The notes under the pieces: model-generated
Databases searched by the model: none
Seen by the model: the letters and a program-made list of their open reading frames with translations, nothing else
What the model was told of the DNA's origin: nothing
Shown here: positions 1-7,643 of the stretch, piece by piece
Position numbering within the stretch: the first letter of the stretch is position 1
How the letters are laid out: the number at the start of each line of letters is the position of its first letter
Position numbers and translations under genes: made by a program
From: Collinsella sp.
GTDB lineage: Bacteria; Actinomycetota; Coriobacteriia; Coriobacteriales; Coriobacteriaceae
Direction of reading: 5' to 3'
Assembly: GCA_019414045.1 (NCBI GenBank)
Contig: DXMW01000025.1
Span: 1-37,169 of the forward strand
Length of the DNA stretch: 37,169 nt

Positions 1-4
1 GAAG

Positions 5-33
5 GGGGAGGCCTCGCGGCCTCCCCTTTTTTT
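5..33 (+). terminator. intrinsic terminator of the gene left of the window
   Basis: A perfect 9-bp stem (GGGGAGGCC / GGCCTCCCC) with a TCGC tetraloop is followed by seven Ts. It ends a plus-strand transcript entering from outside the window and insulates the acpS operon. Confidence 0.85.
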
Positions 34-83
34 GCGTTTAAGGGCTTTTGTCTCACATAGTAGCTGTGTTTTATAACCCTCGT

Positions 84-113
84 TTGTCGCATCTTCTGTG
101 AACGGGCTACAAT
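84..113 (+). promoter_or_regulatory. candidate sigma-70-type promoter of the acpS operon
   Basis: A TTGTCG -35-like box and a TACAAT -10-like box are 18 nt apart, about 30 nt before the acpS start. This is inferred from consensus matching and position only. It is the only good candidate between the preceding terminator and the operon. Confidence 0.5.
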
Positions 114-142
114 AACTTAGTCTGTGCGATATGGAGGTGAAC

Positions 143-682
143 ATGGCTGAAGCTGGTATCGGCGTTGATATCGTCGAGATTTCCCGTATGAAATCAATTC
201 TTGAAAAGACGCCGTCGTTTGCTCGGCGTGTGTTTACCGAAGAAGAGCGTGCGTATTGTGATGCATCATCGCGTCCCGCTGCTCACTATGCCAGCCGCTT
301 TGCTTCGCGCGAGGCGGTACTTAAAGCTCTTGGCACGGGTTTTAGTCAAGGCGTTGGTCGCAAGGATGTTTCGGTTACGCGTGATAAACTCGGCAAACCG
401 AAGGCGCTGCTTTCGGGCCGTGCTCTCGAGATCGCTCAAGAGCTGGGTGTTGTTGAGGTCGCTCTTTCCATTACGCTTACAGGAGACTTAGCCGTTGCGA
501 ATGCCATCGCGATTACCGAAGATGCTCGGCCTAAGCCAAAAGAGGTAAAGGTGAGCACCAAGAAACGCGTAGCGCAGACATTTAAAGAGGCTCGCTCTGT
601 TTTAGATGAGCTTGAGCAGCTGCAGAATTCAGCATTGACGGAGCACCTGGGCGATGCTTCGCAAGATACGCTAGGAGCATAG
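143..682 (+). CDS. acpS: holo-[acyl-carrier-protein] synthase AcpS
   Basis: Transfers 4'-phosphopantetheine from CoA to apo-ACP, activating it for fatty-acid synthesis in the cytosol. The N-terminal GIGVDIVEISR motif with its metal-binding Asp and the FASREAVLKALGTG motif are diagnostic. An upstream ATG at 131 overlaps the GGAGGTGA ribosome-binding site (133-140), so I place the start at 143, giving 179 residues. AcpS is normally about 120-130 residues. The extra ~50 residues at the C-terminus (from about DARPKPKE) are charged and helix-prone and are not part of the fold. The gene is first in a plus-strand operon, and its stop codon directly abuts the next start. Confidence 0.92.
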   Translation: MAEAGIGVDIVEISRMKSILEKTPSFARRVFTEEERAYCDASSRPAAHYASRFASREAVLKALGTGFSQGVGRKDVSVTRDKLGKPKALLSGRALEIAQELGVVEVALSITLTGDLAVANAIAITEDARPKPKEVKVSTKKRVAQTFKEARSVLDELEQLQNSALTEHLGDASQDTLGA

Positions 683-2299
683 ATGAAACCGGTTTTGAGT
701 ACCGAAGAAGTCGTTCGTCTCGAGGATATCATCGAACGCGAAGGGACTTCGAAGGCCGAGCTTATGGAGCTAGCGGGTGAGTTTGCCGCCAACGAGGTCT
801 TGAAGCTCAATCCCGATCGGGTTCTCGTTCTGGTCGGTTTTGGTAATAATGGCGGCGACGGTTGGGTTGCCGCCGATATTCTGAGCCATAAGGGTGTGGA
901 CGTCGATATCGTTTCTCCGGTTGAGCCGGATGAGATTCCTGCTGCTCTGGCACGTCATGTTGCTCGTCGTACTGCCGGCCGCGATGTGCACGTTTGCGTC
1001 GGCCCCTCGCGTGGCGAACTCGAGGTTTTGATCGATAAGGCCGATGTTGTTGTCGATGCCATTTTTGGTACCGGTTTCCACGGGAATCTGCGTGCGCCGT
1101 TCTCCATCTGGATTCCTACGGTCAATGAATGCGCCGATTGTGTCGTATCCATTGATGTCCCCTCGGGCCTGAATGCCGAGACGGGCGTTGTTGATGACGA
1201 CTGCATTCGTGCCGAGCATACGGTGACGATGATTGCGCCCAAGATTGGTCTGTATAGCGCTGATGGCCCTGAGTATGCTGGCGATTTGATCTGCGGCAAT
1301 CTTTACGACCGTCTTGACGAGGTCATCGATGATGTCGACCACGCCGCCGAGATTGTCGAGCCCGGTGACTTAGTTGATTACTTTGCTCCACTACCTACGA
1401 ATATCGATAAGTATTCCCGTGGCTCTGTGCTTATTGTCGCCGGATCTGCGCAATATCCTGGTGCTGCCATTATGGCGGCCAAGTCTGCAGCTCGCGCGGG
1501 TGCTGGTTACGTGGCAGTCGCGGCTCCTGACGCCTGCGCCAATCTTATTCGCATGGCACTTCCTTCGATTCCCGTCTTTGCTATTCCGTCTGATTCCCGC
1601 GGCTCCTTTGGCGCCGCTGCGCGCATGACTGTGTGCGAGATTGCAAAGAAGTACAGCTGTGTACTGTGCGGTCCCGGTATGACGACATCTGCTGGCGCTA
1701 TGCAGGTGGTTTCGGGCTTGCTCGAGCTTGATGTGCCGCTTATTTTGGACGCCGATGCACTCAACTGCCTTGCTAAGATTGCCATTGACGGTATTGATAG
1801 TAACCCCGAGATGTATCGTCGCGAGCAGCCGTTGGTTATGACGCCGCACTATCGTGAGCTTTCGCGTCTGGTTGCCGGTGACGAGGTGAACGACCTTGGT
1901 ACCGCGATTGCAGCCGCGCAGAAGGTTGTCTGGGCTGCAGGCTCCGACAATCTGGTGGTCATTGCCAAGGGGCCGACGACGGCTATCTGTGGCGTTGAGC
2001 GTGTACTGCTGCCGCTCTCGGGTCCGGCTTCTCTGGCAACTGCCGGTTCAGGTGATGTTCTCGCGGGTATTTTGGCCGGCACGCTTGCCACCATGCGCGA
2101 CGAGATGGATCGTTGGGAGTTGCTGTATTCGTACGCCGTCGCACTTCACAGCTACGCCGGTTTTGCCGCGGCGACGGAGTATGGTGAGAAGAGCGTTATC
2201 GCGACCGATCTTATCGACTTGATCGGTCCTGCCATGGAGCTGGCGGCAAAGGATGCGCTCGAAGATCTGGGAATCATGGACGAAGGGTCGGATGACTAA
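683..2299 (+). CDS. nnr: bifunctional NAD(P)HX epimerase / ADP-dependent NAD(P)HX dehydratase
   Basis: Repairs hydrated, inactive NADH and NADPH. The N-terminal YjeF_N domain (about residues 1-220) epimerises R-NAD(P)HX and carries GFGNNGGDG (52-60) and DAIFGTGFHG. The C-terminal ribokinase-like domain (about 235-538) dehydrates S-NAD(P)HX at the expense of ADP and ends in the TAGSGDVLAGILAG nucleotide/catalytic loop. At 538 residues it has the normal length for the fused form. The ATG follows the acpS stop directly, with AGGAG inside the acpS end, suggesting translational coupling. The AcpS-Nnr-Alr order is common in bacteria. Confidence 0.93.
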   Translation: MKPVLSTEEVVRLEDIIEREGTSKAELMELAGEFAANEVLKLNPDRVLVLVGFGNNGGDGWVAADILSHKGVDVDIVSPVEPDEIPAALARHVARRTAGRDVHVCVGPSRGELEVLIDKADVVVDAIFGTGFHGNLRAPFSIWIPTVNECADCVVSIDVPSGLNAETGVVDDDCIRAEHTVTMIAPKIGLYSADGPEYAGDLICGNLYDRLDEVIDDVDHAAEIVEPGDLVDYFAPLPTNIDKYSRGSVLIVAGSAQYPGAAIMAAKSAARAGAGYVAVAAPDACANLIRMALPSIPVFAIPSDSRGSFGAAARMTVCEIAKKYSCVLCGPGMTTSAGAMQVVSGLLELDVPLILDADALNCLAKIAIDGIDSNPEMYRREQPLVMTPHYRELSRLVAGDEVNDLGTAIAAAQKVVWAAGSDNLVVIAKGPTTAICGVERVLLPLSGPASLATAGSGDVLAGILAGTLATMRDEMDRWELLYSYAVALHSYAGFAAATEYGEKSVIATDLIDLIGPAMELAAKDALEDLGIMDEGSDD

Positions 2300-2301
2300 T
2301 C

Positions 2302-3447
2302 ATGAATAAAGCCGATTTGACGCGCTGGTCCTGGGTCGAGATCGACCGTGGGGCGCTCCGTCGCAACACGAGGGCCTATAAGAACTTGCTGAATCCACGT
2401 CAGCGCCTGTGCTGCGTGGTCAAGGCCGATGCTTATGGTCATGGAGCTGTTGAGTGCGCCAAGATCATGTATTCGGCCGGTGCCGACATGTTTGCCGTGG
2501 CGACGGTTAACGAGGGCGTTGAGCTCCGACAGGGCGGGATTACGAAGCCCATCCTCATCCTAAGCGAGCCGCCTATCGAGGCCATTCCGACGTTGCTCGA
2601 GTTTGATATCATGCCTTCGGTCTATACGTCTGACTTTGCTCTTGCGTATGGCGAATGTGCCGTCGCGGCGGGCAAGGTGGGCAAGTATCATCTCGCCATC
2701 GAGACAGGTATGAATCGTATCGGCGTACACTACACGCAGGTGCTCGACTTTGTGCGCGGTATTAATTTCCATCGCGGTATTCAGTGCGACGGCGTATTTA
2801 CGCACTTCGCCACGGCCGATGAACCTTCGGGTTGGGACTACAAACTGCAGTGTCAGCGCTTTACCGAGGCCGTTCAGGCCATTAAGGATGCGGGCTTTGA
2901 GTGCGGTATCGTGCACTGCGCCAACACGCCGTCCTCGATGCTCGACCCCTCGATGCATTTTGATATGATTCGCGCCGGCGTTGGCTTGTATGGCATGCAG
3001 CCGTGCGAGCTGAGTGGCCGCGTGATGCAGCTTGATCCCGTTATGAGCGTCCATGCGCGCGTGACGCGTGTGGCACACCCTGCGATGGGTGAGGGCGTGG
3101 GCTACGGTTTTACCTACCGTGTACCGCGCACGCGCGTTCAGATCTGCACGCTGCCGATCGGTTATGCCGACGGCCTATCGCGTACGCTTTCCAATCGTAT
3201 GGATGTGCTGTATCGCGGCGAGCGCGTGCATCAGGTTGGCAATATCTGCATGGACCAGTTTATGGTCGCCATTCAGTCCAACCCGGCACACGAGATTCCC
3301 GAGGCCGAGTATGGTGACGAGATGATCATTGTCGGCCGCGATGGCGATGCCGAGATCACTATGGACGAGATGGCCCGACTGCGCGGAACGATTAACTACG
3401 AGGTCGCCTGCGGCTTTGGCATGCGTCTCGACAAGGTCTACGTGTAG
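2302..3447 (+). CDS. alr: alanine racemase (PLP-dependent)
   Basis: Interconverts L- and D-alanine for peptidoglycan synthesis. Lys41 in VVKADAYGHG is the pyridoxal-phosphate lysine. The GVGYGFTYR segment carries the opposing catalytic tyrosine, and GNICMDQFMV is a further family motif. The length of 381 residues is normal. The start lies 2 nt after the preceding stop, so the gene is in the same operon. Confidence 0.95.
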   Translation: MNKADLTRWSWVEIDRGALRRNTRAYKNLLNPRQRLCCVVKADAYGHGAVECAKIMYSAGADMFAVATVNEGVELRQGGITKPILILSEPPIEAIPTLLEFDIMPSVYTSDFALAYGECAVAAGKVGKYHLAIETGMNRIGVHYTQVLDFVRGINFHRGIQCDGVFTHFATADEPSGWDYKLQCQRFTEAVQAIKDAGFECGIVHCANTPSSMLDPSMHFDMIRAGVGLYGMQPCELSGRVMQLDPVMSVHARVTRVAHPAMGEGVGYGFTYRVPRTRVQICTLPIGYADGLSRTLSNRMDVLYRGERVHQVGNICMDQFMVAIQSNPAHEIPEAEYGDEMIIVGRDGDAEITMDEMARLRGTINYEVACGFGMRLDKVYV

Positions 3448-3455
3448 GAGCCGCT

Positions 3456-4076
3456 ATGGGCGTCATGCACATCCCCGGCCATACCCATCAGGCACCACGT
3501 GAGGTCGCACTCGAGGAAATTGAGGCCGTTCTGGGCGATTGTCACCTCTGCCAGCTCTACCAGTCGCGTCACAATATCGTGTTTGGCGTGGGAAACCCCC
3601 GCGCTCGCGTGATGTTTATTGGTGAGGCGCCGGGCCGCAATGAGGATTTGCAGGGCGAGCCCTTTGTGGGGGCGGCAGGCGAGGACCTCAACGGCATTTT
3701 GTCGCTGGCGGGGCTCAAACGCGAAGACGTCTACATTGCCAACGTGCTTAAGTGCCGCCCGCCGGGAAACCGCAATCCACGTCCCGAGGAAGTGCTGGCT
3801 TGCTCGCCGTTTTTGCGTGAGCAGATTCGAAGCATCTGGCCCGATATTATTGTGACGCTCGGCAATCCCGCGACGCACTTTGTGCTTAAGACCGAGATCG
3901 GCATTACTAAGCTGCGCGGCAGGTTCCACCAGATGGGGCATTTTGTAGTAATGCCCACGTTCCATCCGGCAGCAGCGCTACGCAATCCGGCGTGGCAGGA
4001 GCTGCTGGAGGAAGACTTTAAGATGCTGGGCGACTATCTGGAGCGACATCCCGCGCCAGAGGACGCCTCGGAATAA
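3456..4076 (+). CDS. family 4 uracil-DNA glycosylase, [4Fe-4S]
   Basis: Removes uracil from DNA to start base-excision repair. Family 4 signatures are GEAPGRNEDLQGEPFVG (about 57-72), NVLKCRPPGNRNP and the C-terminal HPAA. Cys29, Cys32, Cys100 and Cys116 have the C-X2-C...C-X15-C spacing of the cluster ligands. The length of 206 residues fits the family. The ATG at 3456 is preceded by AGGAG overlapping the alr stop. The protein resembles the older annotation of phage SPO1 DNA-polymerase-related domains, but the cysteines and motifs favour the glycosylase. Confidence 0.92.
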   Translation: MGVMHIPGHTHQAPREVALEEIEAVLGDCHLCQLYQSRHNIVFGVGNPRARVMFIGEAPGRNEDLQGEPFVGAAGEDLNGILSLAGLKREDVYIANVLKCRPPGNRNPRPEEVLACSPFLREQIRSIWPDIIVTLGNPATHFVLKTEIGITKLRGRFHQMGHFVVMPTFHPAAALRNPAWQELLEEDFKMLGDYLERHPAPEDASE

Positions 4077-4088
4077 TAAGGAGCATAT

Positions 4089-4595
4089 ATGTCCCTGGAG
4101 CGCCTGGGGGTAGGTACTTACAAAACGACTTGCGCTGCCGATACGGAGTACTTTGGCGAGCTAATTGCACCGTGCCTTGTGGACGGCGATGTGCTCATCC
4201 TGACCGGTGGCCTGGGAGTGGGCAAAACTCACTTTACCAAGGGCGTCTCGCGCGGGCTGGGCGATGGGCATATGGTTACGAGCCCTACGTTCGCGCTCAT
4301 GGCTGTTCACGATCAAGGTCGTATTCCGCTGTTTCACTTTGATCTATACCGCCTGGAGCATGCCTACGAGCTCGAGGATACGGGCATTTTCGATGTGCTG
4401 GGCTATGAGGGTGCTTGCCTGCTGGAATGGGGCGAACAATTCCAGGACGAGCTGACGGATGAGTATCTTTCGGTGACGCTCAAGCGTGATGAGGGCGACA
4501 GCGATGTGCGAACGATAGCGCTTGAGGCGCACGGTGACCGCGCAATGGAGCTTTCCCATTTGATTGATAAGGCTGTACAAGATGAGCTTGCATAA
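4089..4595 (+). CDS. tsaE: tRNA threonylcarbamoyladenosine biosynthesis ATPase TsaE
   Basis: P-loop ATPase that powers the TsaB-TsaD complex forming t6A at position 37 of ANN-decoding tRNAs. The Walker A sequence GGLGVGKTHF lies around residues 40-49, followed by the family motifs TSPTFALM and FHFDLYRL...LLEWGEQF. The length is 168 residues. AAGGAG precedes the ATG. The 3' end overlaps the start of the fused tsaB-rimI-tsaD gene by 14 nt, so the whole t6A transferase machinery is translated from adjacent cistrons. Confidence 0.95.
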   Translation: MSLERLGVGTYKTTCAADTEYFGELIAPCLVDGDVLILTGGLGVGKTHFTKGVSRGLGDGHMVTSPTFALMAVHDQGRIPLFHFDLYRLEHAYELEDTGIFDVLGYEGACLLEWGEQFQDELTDEYLSVTLKRDEGDSDVRTIALEAHGDRAMELSHLIDKAVQDELA

Positions 4596-6966
4596 CGACA
4601 ACGCGCTGGTGGTGGCGCTCGATACCTCGACCGACATGCTTGCCTGCGCGGCAAGCTGGATTGATGGGCAGACGGGCGAGACGAAGCTCGTGAGTGGCGA
4701 CCACATGTGTCGCCGTCACGCCAACGTTGAGCTCGTGAATACCGTTGATGGCGTGCTGGCTCAAGCCGGTCTGGATCGCAGCGATGTTGGTTGCTACGTG
4801 GTCGGCCGCGGCCCGGGGTCGTTTACGGGTGTGCGCATCGGCATCTCCACTGCCAAGGGCCTCGCGCGCGGTGCCAATGTTCCGCTGCTGGGCGTGTCGA
4901 CGCTCGACGCTTGCGCTTGGACGGCGTGGAAGGCTGGCGTGCGCGGCAAGCTTGGTATCTTGGCCGATGCTATGCGCGGTGAGGTATATCCGGCGCTGTA
5001 TATGCTGGTCGATGAGGGTCCCGAGCGTCAATTTGAGCGCGAACACGTGGTCAAGGCCGCCATGGCGCTCGATGAGTGGCGCCGAGCAGCGGACTGGGAC
5101 CAGGTTCAGCTGACCGGTGACGGTCTCGTGCGCTATGGCAAGCTGCTGGGTGAGGACGAGACCGCCCGCTGCGTGGAGCGCGACCTGTGGTGGCCTTCGG
5201 GCGAGGGCTTGCTGCTCGCGCACGCTGCGGGTGACGGCGATCCGGCTCGCGTCCTGCCGATTTACACGCGCCTTTCGGATGCCGAGGAAAACGAGCGCAA
5301 GCGTCTTGGTCTTGCCGAGAGTGCGCAGAGCGAAATTACGGGCGTTGCCGATGAGCTTGCCGGTCGTCATCTGCAGTTCCGTCCCATGGGCGCGGCGGAT
5401 GCCGAGGGCGCGAGCGCGCTGGAGGCTGCCTGCTTTGAAGGTGCCGGACACGAGGCGTGGACGCCGGGCATGTTCCTGTCCGAACTGGGCGAGGACGTCG
5501 CTGCGCCGCGTAGTTGGTGGGTGGCACACGACAACGGCAAGCTGCTGGGCCTTGCCGGCGGTATGGTCGTGGACGGTGATGTGCAGATTCTGGATGTCGC
5601 CGTCGACCCGGCACATCGCCGTGAGGGCATTGCCCGCAAGCTGCTGTCGCACGTGAGCTATGATGCCCAGATGCTCGGCTGCACCACGGCTTCGCTCGAG
5701 GTCGAGGACGGCAACGAGGGAGCGATCGCGCTTTATAACGTTCTGGGCTTTACCGAGGCAGGACGGCGCCTCGGCTACTATGGTGCCGGCAAGGATGCCA
5801 TCGTCATGACGGCTCCGCTGCCCCTGGTGCTTCCGGTCGACAATGCTTCGCCCGAGCCGACGGCGGCAGAGCAGCGCGTATGGCCGCTGCCTGCGCCTGG
5901 GCGCTCCGAGGGGGAGCGTGCCGAAATTGAGCGCCGCCGCCTAGTGCTCGCTATCGAGAGTTCCTGCGACGAGACGGCCGTGGCGATTATCGATGCGGAT
6001 GACAATATGTTGGCCAACCAGGTGTCGACACAGATTGATTTTCATGCCCGCTTTGGCGGCGTGGTGCCCGAGATCGCCTCGCGCAAACACGTTGAGGTGA
6101 TTGTGAGTGTCGTGGATGCGGCGCTCGAGGATGCCGCAGCATCGCTTGGTCTTGAGGGTGGAGCCATTGCCCCCAGCGAGCTTGCCGCCGTGGGCGTGAC
6201 ACAGGGTCCGGGCCTGGTGGGCGCCCTCGTGGTGGGCGTTGCCTTTGCCAAAGGCTTTGCCTACGCTGCCGGTAAGCCGCTCGTATGCGTCAACCATCTG
6301 GAGGGGCACCTGTTTGCCAACCTGCTGGCGCAACCCGACCTCAAACCGCCGTTTATCTTCACGCTTGTCTCGGGTGGGCACACCATGCTCGTGCACGTGA
6401 AGGCGTGGGGCGACTACGAGGTGCTCGGTGAGACGCTCGACGACGCCGTGGGCGAGGCCTTCGACAAGGTGGCCAAGGCGCTGGGCCTGGGCTATCCCGG
6501 TGGCCCCATCATCTCTAAGCTGGCCGAGACGGGCAACCCCAAGGCGATCGATTTCCCCCGTGCGCTTAACAGCAGGGGGGACTACCGCTTCTCGCTTTCG
6601 GGCCTTAAAACGGCCGTGACGCTCTACATCGAGCAGGAGACCAAGGCCGGGCGCACGATTCACCTGCCCGATCTGGCAGCTTCGTTTGAGGCAGCTGTCT
6701 TTGACGTGCAGTACAAGAAGGCCAAAAACGCATTGCACGCTACCGGATGCAGGGAATACTGCATCGGCGGCGGCGTCTCGGCCAACCCGCATCTGCGCGA
6801 GATGATGATCAAGAAGCTTGGGCGTCAGGGGATTCGCGTAACGGTGCCGCCCTTGTCTGCCTGTACCGATAACGCAGCCATGATCGCGGAGGTCGCTCGC
6901 CGTAAATTCGACCGAGGTGAAATCTCGCCGTTCGACGTCGACGCCGATCCAAACATGACGCTGTAG
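4582..6966 (+). CDS. tsaD: TsaB-RimI-TsaD fusion: t6A complex subunits joined to ribosomal-protein S18 acetyltransferase
   Basis: One 794-residue chain combines three normally separate proteins. TsaB (about 8-225) has ALDTSTD and GRGPGSFTGVRIG. A GNAT domain of RimI type (about 262-411) has the acetyl-CoA loop DPAHRREGIARKLL and EVEDGNEGAIALYNVLGF. TsaD (about 453-794) has AIESSCDETAVA, the metal-binding NHLEGHLFA (His-X3-His) and VSGGHTMLV. TsaD transfers threonylcarbamoyl to A37 and TsaB is its dimer partner. RimI acetylates the S18 N-terminus in other bacteria. The ATG at 4582 is preferred over a TTG at 4564 because the TsaB fold begins just after it. It overlaps the end of tsaE. Two-way tsaB-rimI fusions are known, and three-way forms appear in Coriobacteriia. 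Confidence 0.92.
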   Translation: MSLHNDNALVVALDTSTDMLACAASWIDGQTGETKLVSGDHMCRRHANVELVNTVDGVLAQAGLDRSDVGCYVVGRGPGSFTGVRIGISTAKGLARGANVPLLGVSTLDACAWTAWKAGVRGKLGILADAMRGEVYPALYMLVDEGPERQFEREHVVKAAMALDEWRRAADWDQVQLTGDGLVRYGKLLGEDETARCVERDLWWPSGEGLLLAHAAGDGDPARVLPIYTRLSDAEENERKRLGLAESAQSEITGVADELAGRHLQFRPMGAADAEGASALEAACFEGAGHEAWTPGMFLSELGEDVAAPRSWWVAHDNGKLLGLAGGMVVDGDVQILDVAVDPAHRREGIARKLLSHVSYDAQMLGCTTASLEVEDGNEGAIALYNVLGFTEAGRRLGYYGAGKDAIVMTAPLPLVLPVDNASPEPTAAEQRVWPLPAPGRSEGERAEIERRRLVLAIESSCDETAVAIIDADDNMLANQVSTQIDFHARFGGVVPEIASRKHVEVIVSVVDAALEDAAASLGLEGGAIAPSELAAVGVTQGPGLVGALVVGVAFAKGFAYAAGKPLVCVNHLEGHLFANLLAQPDLKPPFIFTLVSGGHTMLVHVKAWGDYEVLGETLDDAVGEAFDKVAKALGLGYPGGPIISKLAETGNPKAIDFPRALNSRGDYRFSLSGLKTAVTLYIEQETKAGRTIHLPDLAASFEAAVFDVQYKKAKNALHATGCREYCIGGGVSANPHLREMMIKKLGRQGIRVTVPPLSACTDNAAMIAEVARRKFDRGEISPFDVDADPNMTL

Positions 6967-6978
6967 CTGGTACGGCGC

Positions 6979-7113
6979 GGTCCCCGGACGGAGGGGCCGG
7001 ATATAAGGTTTCCTGCTCTACAGTCCTGCGCAAGACGAAGGCCGCATTAAGTGGCCTTCTTTGCGTGCGGAACTCGCGATAAACCTTATATCCGGCCCCT
7101 CCGTCCGGGGACC
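6979..7113 (+). repeat. palindromic element, copy 1 (33-bp perfect arms, 69-nt core)
   Basis: The left arm 6979-7011 and right arm 7081-7113 are exact reverse complements over 33 nt. The core 7012-7080 is 69 nt. It begins CCTGCTCTACAGTCCTGC, holds an inner stem GAAGGCC / GGCCTTC around GCATTAAGT, and ends GTGCGGAACTCGCGAT. It starts 13 nt after the tsaB-rimI-tsaD stop. Two more copies lie at 11918 and 30356. No ORF is evident in it. It could be a structured 3' UTR or terminator, a small RNA, or a mobile palindrome. Confidence 0.9.
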
Positions 7114-7373
7114 TTTCTGTATCGATATAGCTTCTGAGCTGGTTTGGCGTCGACAACGTCCAACAAGGTTAACAAGCCAGCGTCGAATTTCCAGCGTTCT
7201 TTAGCTGAAAGAAAAAGTTGGCGTGCGGAGCTTTGCTCCGCATTTGAGATGGGAGCTCCCGCGGCTCCCGAGGGGCATCTCTCATGCAAAAACTTTTGTC
7301 GGGTAAAGTCCGAGGTCAGTGGCGTTTTATACCGAGAAATTCAAAAAAGTTGAAAATTCATTACATATTTGCG
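7114..7373. other. gene-free stretch with several small hairpins
   Basis: I see no convincing gene here. Hairpins include TGCGGAG / CTCCGCA (7224-7242) and GGGAGC / GCTCCC nested inside GAGATG / CATCTC (7246-7281). Short ORFs exist on both strands (about 7144-7353 plus, 7086-7289 minus), but they lack ribosome-binding sites or recognisable domains. The stretch may be a remnant of a lost gene or an extended 5' region of cstA. Confidence 0.4.
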
Positions 7374-7402
7374 TTGACTTTAGGTAACTAAAGTTTCATA
7401 CT
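7374..7402 (+). promoter_or_regulatory. candidate cstA promoter with palindromic operator in the spacer
   Basis: TTGACT (7374-7379) and CATACT (7397-7402) are 17 nt apart. A 7-bp perfect inverted repeat, ACTTTAG-GTAA-CTAAAGT (7377-7394), fills the spacer, the classical position for a repressor site. It loosely resembles metal-responsive DtxR-type boxes, but that identification is speculative. Confidence 0.5.
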
Positions 7403-7420
7403 GCGTTTCATCCACTGGGG

Positions 7421-7449
7421 GATGTGAACACGCACGGATCGTTCACATC
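7421..7449 (+). promoter_or_regulatory. 9-bp perfect inverted repeat in the cstA leader
   Basis: GATGTGAAC (7421-7429) and GTTCACATC (7441-7449) flank 11 nt just downstream of the predicted transcription start. It may be an operator or an RNA hairpin. The half-site spacing is too wide for a CRP site. Confidence 0.5.
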
Positions 7450-7473
7450 ATGATTGAAGAGGATTTCTTAGAC

Positions 7474-7518
7474 ATGTTCACGCATCAGCTAAACATTATC
7501 AGCGTAGTAATTATCTGA
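7474..7518 (+). CDS. putative leader peptide upstream of cstA (MFTHQLNIISVVII)
   Basis: A 14-codon ORF with AAGAGGA 10 nt upstream (7457-7463) encodes a peptide ending in Ile-Ile-Ser-Val-Val-Ile-Ile. Such clustered codons are typical of ribosome-mediated attenuation leaders for branched-chain amino acids. The stop lies inside a GCATCAG / CTGATGC stem (7482-7488 with 7515-7521). A terminator follows about 50 nt later and the transporter gene after that. Expression is inferred, not shown. Confidence 0.55.
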   Translation: MFTHQLNIISVVII

Positions 7519-7521
7519 TGC

Positions 7522-7608
7522 GGGTTAGCACATACAGCTAGCCCGTACGATAACGGGCGGCTGATGAAGATGAGGGCCGTCGAGCGCAACCGACGGCCCT
7601 CATTTTTT
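7522..7608 (+). terminator. attenuator-like hairpin cluster and terminator ahead of cstA
   Basis: A strong terminator, 13-bp perfect stem 7570-7582 with 7591-7603 and a T run, sits 35 nt before the cstA start. Upstream are competing stems: GGGTTAGC / GCTAGCCC (7522-7529 with 7537-7544), GCCCGT / ACGGGC (7541-7546 with 7553-7558), and CATCAGC / GCTGATG (7483-7489 with 7560-7566), which competes with the leader-peptide stem. I could not find a clear antiterminator pairing with the terminator's 5' arm. Confidence 0.65.
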
Positions 7609-7643
7609 ATGTCTAGGAAGTTCTTTTTAGAGGAGGAAATGTA

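Noticed and set aside
7144..7353. 69-residue plus-strand open frame between copy 1 of the palindrome and cstA
   Set aside because: No ribosome-binding site, no recognisable domain, and it overlaps local hairpins and nears the cstA promoter. It may be a remnant, but not a supported gene.
7421..7608. T-box riboswitch before cstA
   Set aside because: I could not find the T-box consensus or a specifier loop. A translated leader peptide explains the layout better.
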